This document shows positions 25,644-33,597 of a stretch of DNA of 64,000 nucleotides, in pieces. How positions within the stretch are numbered: position 1 is the stretch's first letter; each line of letters begins with the position of its first letter. Made by a program: the position numbers and the translations under genes. Source of the DNA: Hyphomicrobiales bacterium (GTDB lineage Bacteria > Pseudomonadota > Alphaproteobacteria > Rhizobiales > MH13). Location of the stretch: assembly GCA_017642935.1 (NCBI GenBank), contig JAEPOK010000002.1:372001-436000 (forward strand), written 5' to 3'. Below the pieces are notes generated by a model. That model did no database searches. It saw only the letters and a program-made list of their open reading frames with translations, and was not told where the DNA came from.

Positions 25644-27215
25644 ATGGCCTCTTCGCCTGACTCCTCGAACGACCGTGACCGGACAGAACGTGGCAAGCGG
25701 AGTTGGCAACGTGTTCAGGCGCGCCTTCGGGCCGAGTTGGGCGAGGACGTTTATTCCTCCTGGTTTTCCAGCGCCATGTTTGAAACCAGCCGGGACGGCC
25801 ATGTGGAACTGTCGGTCGCAACTCGGTTCCTGAAGCATTGGATCGAGCACAATTTTGGCCCGCGCCTTTTGGAGCTTTGGACGATCGAAGACGAAGCGGT
25901 TGAGCGCTACACCATTCATGTGCGCACAAACGGCGCGCGGCGGATTGCCAAGTTTGGATCGACTGCCGAGACCCAGGCGGCGCGCGGCAACCCTGCCAAC
26001 ACGAACCATTCCGGCGATGGATTGAACGCCTCATCCCATGGCGCGCTGACCAGCAAGAGCGTCCAATCTGATGGAGGCTCGGCCGGCAGAGCGAGCTTGC
26101 GCTCCTCCAGACCCGCACCGACGCGCAGTGTGAGTGGTGGCGACTCTGGCGAGGCAACCGGTGAAGAAAGCTCGATCGGCACTCCGCTCGACCCACGTTA
26201 CACTTTCAACGCTTTTGCGGTTGGCGAAAGCAACCAGTTTGCTTTTCGTGCCGCCCGTGAATTGGCCCGTGAAGGCTCGGTGCTTGGCTGCAAAGTTCTG
26301 TTCGTGCGTGGCGGGGTTGGCCTCGGCAAAACCCACCTTTGCCAGGCGGCAGCCGCTGAATTGCATCAGGCCGGCAAGCGAACGCTCTATCTGACGGCCG
26401 AGCAGTTCATGCGCGATTTCGTGATCTCGCTGAAGTCGCGTTCTGCCGTCGATTACAAAGAGGCTTTGGCGGCCATCGATGTTCTGGCCGTTGACGATAT
26501 CCAGTTTCTGTCCGGGCCAGTGATCCAAGGCGAGTTCTGCCATGTGATCAACACGCTGATCGATGCCGGCAAAACCCTTGTGGTGGCCGCCGACCGTGCG
26601 CCAGCGGCGCTCGACAGCATTGATGTACGCATGCAGTCGCGGCTTTCCTCCGGGCTGGTCGTTGAGATCGCGTCCATGGACCGGACCGTGCGCCGGGCGC
26701 TGCTGGACCGACGACGCACCGCCTATCAGGCCGAGGGTGGTCAGGCCGACGTCACCGATGCGGTGCTCGACAAAGTCGCCGATCTCATCACAACCAATGG
26801 CCGCGATCTGGAAGGCGCGTTCAACCGGATCATCGCTGAAATTGGGCTCAACAATGCGCCGGTGACCGAGCAAAGCGTGGCCTCCTGCATCGGCTTTCTT
26901 CTTTCCAACGCCGAAACCCCGCGAGTGAAGATCGAAGACATTCAGCGCGCCACCGCACTTCAGTTCGGTCTGACCAAGACTGACCTTCTCTCCCACCGCC
27001 GCACCAAGCAGATCGTCGGGCCGCGCCAAATCGCGATGTATCTTGCCAAGGTGATGACCGTGCGCTCACTTCCCGACATCGGGCGCCGGTTTGGCGGGCG
27101 CGACCACACAACTGTGTTGCATGCGGTGCGCAAGATCGAAAAAGAGCTGCAAACCGATGCCAGCCTACAGAAGGTGGTTGAGGCTCTAAAAAGTGCGATC
27201 CTGTCGCAAAGCTAG
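25644..27215 (+). CDS. dnaA: Chromosomal replication initiator DnaA
   Basis: A 523-residue AAA+ initiator that binds DnaA boxes and opens the origin. Domain I includes Trp-Gln-Arg-Val...Leu-Gly-Glu-Asp-Val-Tyr-Ser-Ser-Trp-Phe. A long low-complexity domain II spans about 100-185. Walker A Gly-Gly-Val-Gly-Leu-Gly-Lys-Thr is at 223-230, Walker B Val-Asp-Asp-Ile-Gln-Phe near 283-288, and the DNA-binding signature Gly-Arg-Asp-His-Thr-Thr-Val-Leu-His-Ala at 485-494. The ATG at 25644 is chosen for its AAGGA site about 10 nt upstream. The frame stays open for another 106 codons upstream, but that part is low-complexity and not DnaA-like. Confidence 0.97.
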   Translation: MASSPDSSNDRDRTERGKRSWQRVQARLRAELGEDVYSSWFSSAMFETSRDGHVELSVATRFLKHWIEHNFGPRLLELWTIEDEAVERYTIHVRTNGARRIAKFGSTAETQAARGNPANTNHSGDGLNASSHGALTSKSVQSDGGSAGRASLRSSRPAPTRSVSGGDSGEATGEESSIGTPLDPRYTFNAFAVGESNQFAFRAARELAREGSVLGCKVLFVRGGVGLGKTHLCQAAAAELHQAGKRTLYLTAEQFMRDFVISLKSRSAVDYKEALAAIDVLAVDDIQFLSGPVIQGEFCHVINTLIDAGKTLVVAADRAPAALDSIDVRMQSRLSSGLVVEIASMDRTVRRALLDRRRTAYQAEGGQADVTDAVLDKVADLITTNGRDLEGAFNRIIAEIGLNNAPVTEQSVASCIGFLLSNAETPRVKIEDIQRATALQFGLTKTDLLSHRRTKQIVGPRQIAMYLAKVMTVRSLPDIGRRFGGRDHTTVLHAVRKIEKELQTDASLQKVVEALKSAILSQS

Positions 27216-27521
27216 GCGGCGGCGATTGCGCGCGGGTTAGAAGGCCCTGCGACTGGTGCGCACTGTGTGCGCTTGGATTGCCCTAAGACCTGCCAGCATC
27301 TGTGCAAGACTGCACCGGGCCGGGCGCCACGCGCTCGGTTCGGCTTGCAAAGTGCCGTCAAGCCCTCCCATATAGATGCCAAAGGCCCTTCGCATGATTT
27401 GGGACGGATATGGTTTGTATCCTCTCGGGCACGCGAGGGCTTTGGTGTCTGGTAGACAGAGCATTTGATGCTCGCGCCGGACACGCTTTGTTTGCTTTTG
27501 TTGGTATGATGGGTCCGGGCT
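27216..27521. other. Spacer between dnaA and dnaN
   Basis: A 306-bp spacer with no gene. Short inverted repeats include GCGCAC/GTGCGC around 27258-27272, a CCTCTCG...CGCGAGG stem-loop near 27421-27438, and GAGCAT-TTG-ATGCTC near 27459-27473. One may end dnaA transcripts, but none has a clear T run. TATGAT (27506-27511) lies only 11 bp before the dnaN ATG and has no good -35 partner. Confidence 0.5.
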
Positions 27522-28637
27522 ATGAAATTCTCACTTGATCGCACGCCTTTTCTACGCGCCTTGGCGCGCGTCCACCGGGTGGTGGAACGCCGCAACACGA
27601 TCCCCATCCTTGCCAATGTTCTTCTTGATGCCGCCGACGGTGCGCTGCGCCTGAAAGCCACCGACCTCGATCTGGAGGCCTCGGAAAGCCTGCCGGCCAT
27701 GGTGAGCCAGGCCGGTGCGACGACGGTTCCGGCGCACATGCTCTACGATATTGTGCGCAAACTGCCCGATGGAGCTGAAGTCGAAGTCGATATGCGCGGG
27801 GAAACCACGCTGTTGGTCCAGGCCGGGCGCGCGCGCTTTGAGCTTCAGGCGCTGCCGAAATCCGATTTTCCCGATCTCACCGCCGGTCAGTTCACCCATG
27901 TGTTCCAGATCGCCTCAGGTGATCTGCGCCGCCTGATTGAGCGCACGCAGTTTGCGATCTCCACCGAAGAAACTCGGTATTATCTCAATGGCATATTCCT
28001 CCACACGATGGATGTGGATGGCGCGATGAAGCTGCGCGCGGTAGCCACCGATGGTCACCGGTTGGCCAAGACCGAGACCCAGGCGCCATCGGGTTCTGAA
28101 GGCATGCCGGGCATCATCGTGCCGCGCAAAACGGTTGGCGAGCTGTTGAAGCTGCTGGAAGGTCATGATGGCGAAGCTTCGGTTGAGCTATCGGACACCA
28201 AAATTCGAGTGACGATCGATGCGGTCGTGCTGACCTCCAAGCTCATCGACGGGACCTTCCCTGATTATGCCCGTGTCATCCCGCAGGCCAATGACAAGGC
28301 GCTCGACGTCGATCGTCCGGCCTTTTCAGCGGCGGTGGATCGCGTCTCGACCGTGGCATCCGAACGTGGTCGCGCAGTCAAACTTGCCATGGGTGATGGC
28401 AAGCTGACCCTCACCGTGACCAACCCAGATTCCGGCTCGGCAACCGAAGAGCTGATGGTCGACTATGCCGGTGATCCTTTGGAGATCGGTTTCAACGCGC
28501 GATATCTGATGGATATTGCCGGCCAGCTTGAAACCGACAATGCCCGCTTCATGCTCGCCGATGCCGGGGCACCGACCTTGGTGCAGGACGCTGACGGCTC
28601 AGACACGCTTTACGTTCTGATGCCCATGCGGGTCTAA
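27522..28637 (+). CDS. dnaN: DNA polymerase III beta subunit (sliding clamp)
   Basis: A 371-residue clamp that forms a ring dimer on DNA and tethers polymerase III. The N terminus Met-Lys-Phe-Ser-Leu-Asp-Arg with His-Arg-Val-Val-Glu-Arg-Arg-Asn-Thr-Ile-Pro-Ile-Leu-Ala-Asn-Val is characteristic. The C terminus ends Tyr-Val-Leu-Met-Pro-Met-Arg-Val, the clamp-binding pocket region. Three repeated subdomains fit the length. recF begins immediately after its stop codon with no spacer, so the two are likely translationally coupled. Confidence 0.98.
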   Translation: MKFSLDRTPFLRALARVHRVVERRNTIPILANVLLDAADGALRLKATDLDLEASESLPAMVSQAGATTVPAHMLYDIVRKLPDGAEVEVDMRGETTLLVQAGRARFELQALPKSDFPDLTAGQFTHVFQIASGDLRRLIERTQFAISTEETRYYLNGIFLHTMDVDGAMKLRAVATDGHRLAKTETQAPSGSEGMPGIIVPRKTVGELLKLLEGHDGEASVELSDTKIRVTIDAVVLTSKLIDGTFPDYARVIPQANDKALDVDRPAFSAAVDRVSTVASERGRAVKLAMGDGKLTLTVTNPDSGSATEELMVDYAGDPLEIGFNARYLMDIAGQLETDNARFMLADAGAPTLVQDADGSDTLYVLMPMRV

Positions 28638-29765
28638 GTGAGCATTGCCGGGCCGCGCCTGACGCGGCTCTCGCTGACTGGCTTTCGCAATCACGCCCAG
28701 ACCGATCTGCGTTTTGACGGCCAGTTGATCGCCTTCGCCGGACCCAATGGCGCCGGCAAAACCAACATTCTTGAAGCGATCAGCCTACTCTCACCAGGGC
28801 GGGGCCTTCGACGCGCGACCTACTCAGACATGGCCGGTGCGAGCGGCGATGGGGGCTTTGCGGTCTCCGCGCAGATTACGTCCATGGACCATGAGCCCGG
28901 CGACGATCCGATCACTATTGGAACTGGCCTTTCTGGTCCGTTGGCGACGAGCCGTGACGTGCGCATCGACAAGGTGTCGGTGAAATCGGCGGATGCGCTG
29001 TTGGAGCATGTGTCACTGCTCTGGCTGACACCCGCCATGGACGGGCTTTTTCTCGGTGGAGCGAGCGACCGGCGGCGGTTCTACGACCGGATGGTGATGG
29101 CGCTGCATCCAACCCATGGCCGCACGGCCAAGCGGTTCGAACAGGCGATGCGTGCGCGCAACAAGATGTTCGATGAGGGCGTCACTGATCTGGTCTGGTT
29201 TGAGGGCGTGGAAGCGCAGATGGCCGAAGCCGGTGCCACGCTTCAATCGACGCGGCTTGCAACCTTGGCGCTTCTGAAAACCGCGATTGAGGACGCTCGC
29301 GACGCGGTCTCAGCCTTTCCCCACGCTCTGTTGGACTTGGCCGGTTTTGAGGGCGTCACTACAGAGGCGGATTATCGCGCCCTGCTCGCAGAAGGGCGCG
29401 CGCGCGACCGCGCCGCCGGACGCGCGCTCCAAGGCCCACACCGGGTGGATCTTCTGGTGCGCCATGGCCCAAAGGATGTGGAGGCCAAACTCGCTTCCAC
29501 CGGCGAGCAGAAGGCGCTGCTGATCGGGCTGATCCTGGCCCAGGCGCGGCTGGTGAGTCAGGAAACAGGGCGGGCCGCCATTTTGCTCCTTGATGAGATT
29601 GCAGCGCATCTCGACGAGCGCCGACGGGCCGCCCTCTACGATCTCTGCACGGACCTTGGCGGGCAGACCTTTATGACGGGCACCGACCGCTCCCTGTTCG
29701 ATGCTTTACCGGACGGTTCGAACCATTTTGCCGTTGACGAGGGCAAGGTCGAGCCGACAGGGTAG
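28638..29765 (+). CDS. recF: DNA replication/repair protein RecF
   Basis: A 375-residue SMC-like ATPase that helps load RecA at gaps. The Walker A region Phe-Ala-Gly-Pro-Asn-Gly-Ala-Gly-Lys-Thr-Asn, the signature Ser-Thr-Gly-Glu-Gln-Lys-Ala-Leu-Leu and the Walker B Leu-Leu-Leu-Asp-Glu-Ile-Ala-Ala-His-Leu-Asp are intact. The start is GTG at 28638, directly abutting the dnaN TAA. This is the last replication-linked gene before an accessory block, since gyrB does not follow directly. Confidence 0.96.
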   Translation: MSIAGPRLTRLSLTGFRNHAQTDLRFDGQLIAFAGPNGAGKTNILEAISLLSPGRGLRRATYSDMAGASGDGGFAVSAQITSMDHEPGDDPITIGTGLSGPLATSRDVRIDKVSVKSADALLEHVSLLWLTPAMDGLFLGGASDRRRFYDRMVMALHPTHGRTAKRFEQAMRARNKMFDEGVTDLVWFEGVEAQMAEAGATLQSTRLATLALLKTAIEDARDAVSAFPHALLDLAGFEGVTTEADYRALLAEGRARDRAAGRALQGPHRVDLLVRHGPKDVEAKLASTGEQKALLIGLILAQARLVSQETGRAAILLLDEIAAHLDERRRAALYDLCTDLGGQTFMTGTDRSLFDALPDGSNHFAVDEGKVEPTG

Positions 29766-29795
29766 GACTATCCCCCTTCTCAAAGGCAGATAACG

Positions 29796-30410
29796 ATGAC
29801 TTTGACCGCACTAGCTCTGTTCGCTGGTATCTATCTGGCGGCCGTGGCCTCGCCTGGCCCGGCTGTTCTGGCGCTGACCGCTCGTGTTTTGGCACGCGGC
29901 AAACAAGGCATTGCCGGTTTCATCGCCGGATGCGCCATCGGCGATCTCATTTGGTTTATGCTTGCCGCTGCCGGCCTCGCTGTCATCGCGCAAACGATGC
30001 ATGAGGTGTTTCTGGTCATCAAATATGCCGGCGTCGCCTACCTGCTCTACCTTGCCTACAAACTATGGACCGCTCCTGCCGATCCCAGCGCCAAGGCGCC
30101 GAAATTGACCGCAGACACCAATATGTCGATGCTCTTTGCCGGGCTGGCACTGACGCTCTCAAACCCAAAGACCATGGTGTTCTTCCTCGCTATCCTGCCG
30201 ACGGTGGTGGATCTGGCAACGCTGAACACCCTAGGCTTTGTGGAGATCGGCCTCGTCATTGCCGTCTGCCTGCCGGCGGTGATGATGGTCTATGCGCTGG
30301 TGTTTGATCGCGCACGTGGCGCGCTGCTCGGGCGTTTTGGTATGGCGCGGATCAACAAGGCTTGCGCGGTTGGCCTTGCAGGTGCTGCCGGTCTGGTTGC
30401 CACGCGATGA
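29796..30410 (+). CDS. LysE family translocator
   Basis: A 204-residue inner-membrane protein with about six hydrophobic segments and the LysE/RhtB family N-terminal feature Ala-Ser-Pro-Gly-Pro-Ala. Members export amino acids or related small molecules driven by the proton gradient. An Asn-Pro-Lys motif lies in the middle (Leu-Ser-Asn-Pro-Lys-Thr-Met). It overlaps the following GFA gene by 4 bp (ATGA). The substrate is unknown. A second LysE-type gene lies at 40.6-41.2 kb. Confidence 0.87.
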   Translation: MTLTALALFAGIYLAAVASPGPAVLALTARVLARGKQGIAGFIAGCAIGDLIWFMLAAAGLAVIAQTMHEVFLVIKYAGVAYLLYLAYKLWTAPADPSAKAPKLTADTNMSMLFAGLALTLSNPKTMVFFLAILPTVVDLATLNTLGFVEIGLVIAVCLPAVMMVYALVFDRARGALLGRFGMARINKACAVGLAGAAGLVATR

Positions 30411-30790
30411 GCCAACTCTTGAAGGGCCGGTGTCTCTGCGGATCGGTGACCTACACAGTCACAGGAGCGCCTGAAAAAGCCTCGGCCTGCCATTGCAGCC
30501 AATGCCGTCGCCAGTCCGGCCATATCTGGGCTTCAGCGCAAGTCGACGATGCCGCCATCGCCATCGCCGGCGATACGCTTGTCTGGTACCGTTCGTCTGA
30601 CACAGCAAAGCGCGGCTTTTGCTCCGCTTGTGGCTCCTACCTTTTTTGGATCCTCGACGGCGCAGGCAAAACGTCGTTTTCGCTTGGTTCGCTCGACCAG
30701 CCGACCAGATTGTCGCTGGAGAAACATATCTTTGTCGCAGACAAGGGCGATTACTACGCCATCACCGATGATCTACCGCAGAAGGACTGA
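30407..30790 (+). CDS. GFA family zinc-binding protein
   Basis: A 127-residue protein of the GFA (glutathione-dependent formaldehyde-activating) family, with a CENP-V-like fold. The seven family cysteines are at 9, 11, 28, 30, 33, 72 and 75 (Cys-Leu-Cys-Gly, Cys-His-Cys-Ser-Gln-Cys, Cys-Ser-Ala-Cys-Gly) and would bind two zinc ions. Family members are mostly of unknown substrate; the original formaldehyde role is disputed. The ATG at 30407 is inside the stop of the LysE gene, which indicates coupling. Confidence 0.88.
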   Translation: MSQLLKGRCLCGSVTYTVTGAPEKASACHCSQCRRQSGHIWASAQVDDAAIAIAGDTLVWYRSSDTAKRGFCSACGSYLFWILDGAGKTSFSLGSLDQPTRLSLEKHIFVADKGDYYAITDDLPQKD

Positions 30791-30793
30791 GCG

Positions 30794-31714
30794 ATGAGCG
30801 CCGACGACCTTTATCCGCCGCTGCCGTATGGCGATTGGGTTGAGACCCGTGACACGCTGCACCTGTTTCTGCAAATCATCGGCAAAGTGCGGATGAAGGC
30901 CCATCCGAAGCTGAATCATTGGTGGCACGTTACGCTCTACCCGGACACGCGCGGACTGACGACGGGGCGCATTCCCTACAAGAGGCGTAGCTTTCAGATC
31001 AACTATGACATGGTCGATCATGTGGTGCAGGTCACCACCAATGACGGCGGCAACAAGGGCTTTGCCGTGCCCGGCAAGACCGTGGCGCAGTTCTATGCAG
31101 CCTTGTTCGATGCGCTGACGACACTTGGGATCGACGTGACAATCATCGCCAAGCCCTATGACAACAAGTCAAAAACGCCCTTTCCCGACGATCATGCCGA
31201 ACGGACCTATGACGGCAAGGCGGTCACTCAGTTCTGGCGGGCGCTCTGTTCCATCGCGTCGGCGTTCGAGGCCTTTCGCGCACGTTTTGTCGGCAAGCAG
31301 ACACCGGTTCAGCTTTATTGGCATTCGTTCGACTTAGTGACGACGCGCTTTTCCGGCAAAGCCGCGCCGCTGGAAAGTGGCACCCAATCGGACCGGGAAG
31401 CCTACTCCCATGAGGTGATTTCGGTTGGTTTTTGGCCGGGCGACGACACGTTTCCGCACGCGGCCTTCTACGGGTATGCCTATCCGGAACCTGACGGATT
31501 GAACACGGTGGCCCTTCAGCCAACATCTGCGCAGTGGGTCGACCGCAACGGCGCGCTCGCCGTCCTTACCTATGACGCGATGCGCGAGGCGGCCGCGGCT
31601 GCCGAAGATTCACAAGAGCCAATTCTGACCTTCCTGCAAAGCGTCTATGACGCAGCCGCAGAAAAAGCAGGTTGGGACAAGCACGCTTTCGCCCACCACT
31701 TTCTAACTGACTAA
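30794..31714 (+). CDS. DUF5996 family protein
   Basis: A 306-residue soluble protein that I recognise as DUF5996, a family without an established function. It has conserved aromatic and acidic stretches, such as Leu-Pro-Tyr-Gly-Asp-Trp near the N terminus, Leu-Asn-His-Trp-Trp-His, and Phe-Trp-Pro-Gly-Asp-Asp with Tyr-Gly-Tyr-Ala-Tyr-Pro-Glu-Pro later. No signal peptide or membrane segment is visible. It is 3 bp after the GFA gene and 8 bp before an SDR gene, so it belongs to the same transcription unit. Confidence 0.8.
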   Translation: MSADDLYPPLPYGDWVETRDTLHLFLQIIGKVRMKAHPKLNHWWHVTLYPDTRGLTTGRIPYKRRSFQINYDMVDHVVQVTTNDGGNKGFAVPGKTVAQFYAALFDALTTLGIDVTIIAKPYDNKSKTPFPDDHAERTYDGKAVTQFWRALCSIASAFEAFRARFVGKQTPVQLYWHSFDLVTTRFSGKAAPLESGTQSDREAYSHEVISVGFWPGDDTFPHAAFYGYAYPEPDGLNTVALQPTSAQWVDRNGALAVLTYDAMREAAAAAEDSQEPILTFLQSVYDAAAEKAGWDKHAFAHHFLTD

Positions 31715-31722
31715 GGATTCCC

Positions 31723-32508
31723 ATGAACCGACTGGCCGACAAAACCTGCATCGTCACTGGCGCCGCCAAAGGCATCGGCGCGGCTATTGCCCGCGCTTAT
31801 GCGGCTGAAAATGGCACGGTGGTCGTCACCGACGTCAACGATGAGGTGGGCAAGGCTTTCGCCAGTGAAATTGGGGCCGACTATTTCCACCTTGATGTCG
31901 CGGACGAGGAAGACTGGCGGGCTCTGGAAGAGCGCTATCCCGCCATTGATGTTCTGGTGAACAATGCCGGCATCACCGGCCATGAGCGCGGCGATGAAAG
32001 ACACGATCCCGAGCACACTCATCTGGTCGATTGGCGACGGGTCCACGCTGTGAACCTTGATGGCACATTCCTCGGTTGCCGGTATGCGATCCGGGCCATG
32101 CGCGCCAATGGCGGCAAGGGTTCGATCATCAACATGTCCTCGCGCTCAGGCATTGTCGGTGTCCCTGGCGCTGCTGCCTATGCCTCTTCCAAGGCCGCGA
32201 TCCGCAATCACACCAAGACGGTGGCGCTGCATTGCGCGCAGGAAGGCCTGCAGATCCGCTGTAATTCGGTGCACCCGGCAGCAGTCTGGACGGATATTTG
32301 GGACACGATGATCGGCAATGGCGAGGAAGCCGAAGAGAAGAAAAAGAAGGTGGCGCAAGGCACACCTTTGCACCGCTTTGGGCGGCCGGAAGAAGTAGCG
32401 GCGCTCTGCGTCCTGCTCGCCTCTGATGAAGCGACCTTCATGACCGGCACCGAACTCACGATTGATGGCGGGATCCTTGCCGGGTCTTCAGCCTCGCCGG
32501 GGCAGTAA
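31723..32508 (+). CDS. Short-chain dehydrogenase/reductase
   Basis: A 261-residue classical SDR oxidoreductase. The NAD(P) loop Thr-Gly-Ala-Ala-Lys-Gly-Ile-Gly is at about 13-20, Asn-Asn-Ala-Gly in the middle, and the catalytic Ser and Tyr-x-x-x-Lys occur as Asn-Met-Ser-Ser-Arg-Ser and Ala-Tyr-Ala-Ser-Ser-Lys. An Asp after the second strand (Val-Thr-Asp-Val-Asn) suggests NAD preference. The ATG has an AAGGA site 6 nt upstream. The substrate is not readable; families of this type act on sugars, steroids or 3-oxoacyl groups. Confidence 0.9.
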   Translation: MNRLADKTCIVTGAAKGIGAAIARAYAAENGTVVVTDVNDEVGKAFASEIGADYFHLDVADEEDWRALEERYPAIDVLVNNAGITGHERGDERHDPEHTHLVDWRRVHAVNLDGTFLGCRYAIRAMRANGGKGSIINMSSRSGIVGVPGAAAYASSKAAIRNHTKTVALHCAQEGLQIRCNSVHPAAVWTDIWDTMIGNGEEAEEKKKKVAQGTPLHRFGRPEEVAALCVLLASDEATFMTGTELTIDGGILAGSSASPGQ

Positions 32509-32533
32509 AGGACGCAAGAAGAAGGCACGAAGC

Positions 32534-32866
32534 ATGGGCGTTTCGGAGACCGCCAAAGCACTTTTCGACAAGCTTGTTCATCAGCAAGGCGACAAACTTG
32601 GCGTGGATGTCGGCAAGATGCTGCATGCCGATGCCCTGCGCGTTGCCGGAAAAGGCTTTGCGTTCGCCACCGGCGACAGGATCGTGATGAAACTGCCGAA
32701 GGAGCGTATTGATGAGCTGGAAGGCGAAGGGGTCGGCGAACGCATGACGATGGGCTCAGGGCTGAAACAGCGCACCATGCGTGAGTGGATCGCCATCCCG
32801 TGCGATGAAGATGAGGCCTGCCTTGAGCTTGCAGACGAGGCGCGCCGTTTCGTGCAGAGCCTTTAG
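32534..32866 (+). CDS. Small TfoX/YjbR-like protein
   Basis: A 110-residue soluble protein. The central part, Gly-Lys-Gly-Phe-Ala-Phe...Ile-Val-Met-Lys-Leu-Pro-Lys-Glu-Arg, followed by Met-Arg-Glu-Trp-Ile-Ala-Ile-Pro and a C-terminal helix, resembles the TfoX N-terminal/MmcQ-YjbR fold. No enzymatic motif is visible, and its function is unknown. The ATG at 32534 follows a purine-rich GAAGAAGG site; the in-frame ATG pair at 32462 lies inside the SDR gene and is unlikely. Confidence 0.65.
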   Translation: MGVSETAKALFDKLVHQQGDKLGVDVGKMLHADALRVAGKGFAFATGDRIVMKLPKERIDELEGEGVGERMTMGSGLKQRTMREWIAIPCDEDEACLELADEARRFVQSL

Positions 32867-32961
32867 GCCGCGGCCTTTCTTTCGTCGCGTTTTCCCGTGC
32901 AAAGGCGACGTTTCGCCCGGACCCATTCGATGGTCCAGCTCCACCCAGACGACATAGACAG

Positions 32962-33597
32962 ATGCATCCCAACCGCTCCTTTCGTAAGCCTGATGCGGCG
33001 CGCAACATTGCGTTCGCACGCTCACGGGCGTTCGGCACGCTTGCCGTCAGCGCTGACAATGGGTCGCAGCCTGGCCCCTTGGTGAGCCATATTCCGTTTC
33101 TTCTCAGCGACGATGGTTCGTCCATTGAGCTGCATCTGGTGCGCTCCAACCCGATCGTGCGGGCTCTGCAGGATGACTTGCCCGCGGTCATCGCGGTGAC
33201 CGGCGGTGATGCTTACGTCTCTCCGGATTGGTACGAGGTCGAGGATCAGGTCCCGACATGGAACTATGTGGCGGTTCATCTGCGCGGGACGCTGATGCGC
33301 CTCGCCGATGATCAACTGCACGGCATCCTGCAACGGCTGTCGGCGCATCAGGAAGAGCAGTTGCGACCGAAAAGGCCTTGGACGAGCGACAAGATGGACC
33401 AAACCGTCTACACCAAGATGCAGCGTCAGATCGTGCCGATCCGCATGGCCGTCAGCGACATTCAGGGCACGTGGAAACTGTCGCAGAACAAGCCTGATGA
33501 TGTGCGTCTACGGGCTGCCAATGGCGTTGAACAGGCGCGATTGGGCCTCGCGACCGAGACCATACACCCGCTGATGCGCGATCCCGATGGCGACTGA
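32962..33597 (+). CDS. PaiB-like FMN-binding protein
   Basis: A 211-residue protein of the PaiB/FMN-binding split-barrel family. Recognisable elements are Met-His-Pro-Asn near the start, Gly-Pro-Leu-Val-Ser-His-Ile-Pro-Phe, a Tyr-Val-Ser-Pro-Asp-Trp-Tyr segment, Val-Pro-Thr-Trp-Asn-Tyr-Val-Ala-Val-His and a C-terminal Lys-Leu-Ser-Gln-Asn-Lys. In Bacillus, PaiB is described as a negative transcriptional regulator, but the family fold is that of flavin-binding oxidoreductases, so the true role here is open. It overlaps the next gene by 11 bp. Confidence 0.88.
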   Translation: MHPNRSFRKPDAARNIAFARSRAFGTLAVSADNGSQPGPLVSHIPFLLSDDGSSIELHLVRSNPIVRALQDDLPAVIAVTGGDAYVSPDWYEVEDQVPTWNYVAVHLRGTLMRLADDQLHGILQRLSAHQEEQLRPKRPWTSDKMDQTVYTKMQRQIVPIRMAVSDIQGTWKLSQNKPDDVRLRAANGVEQARLGLATETIHPLMRDPDGD

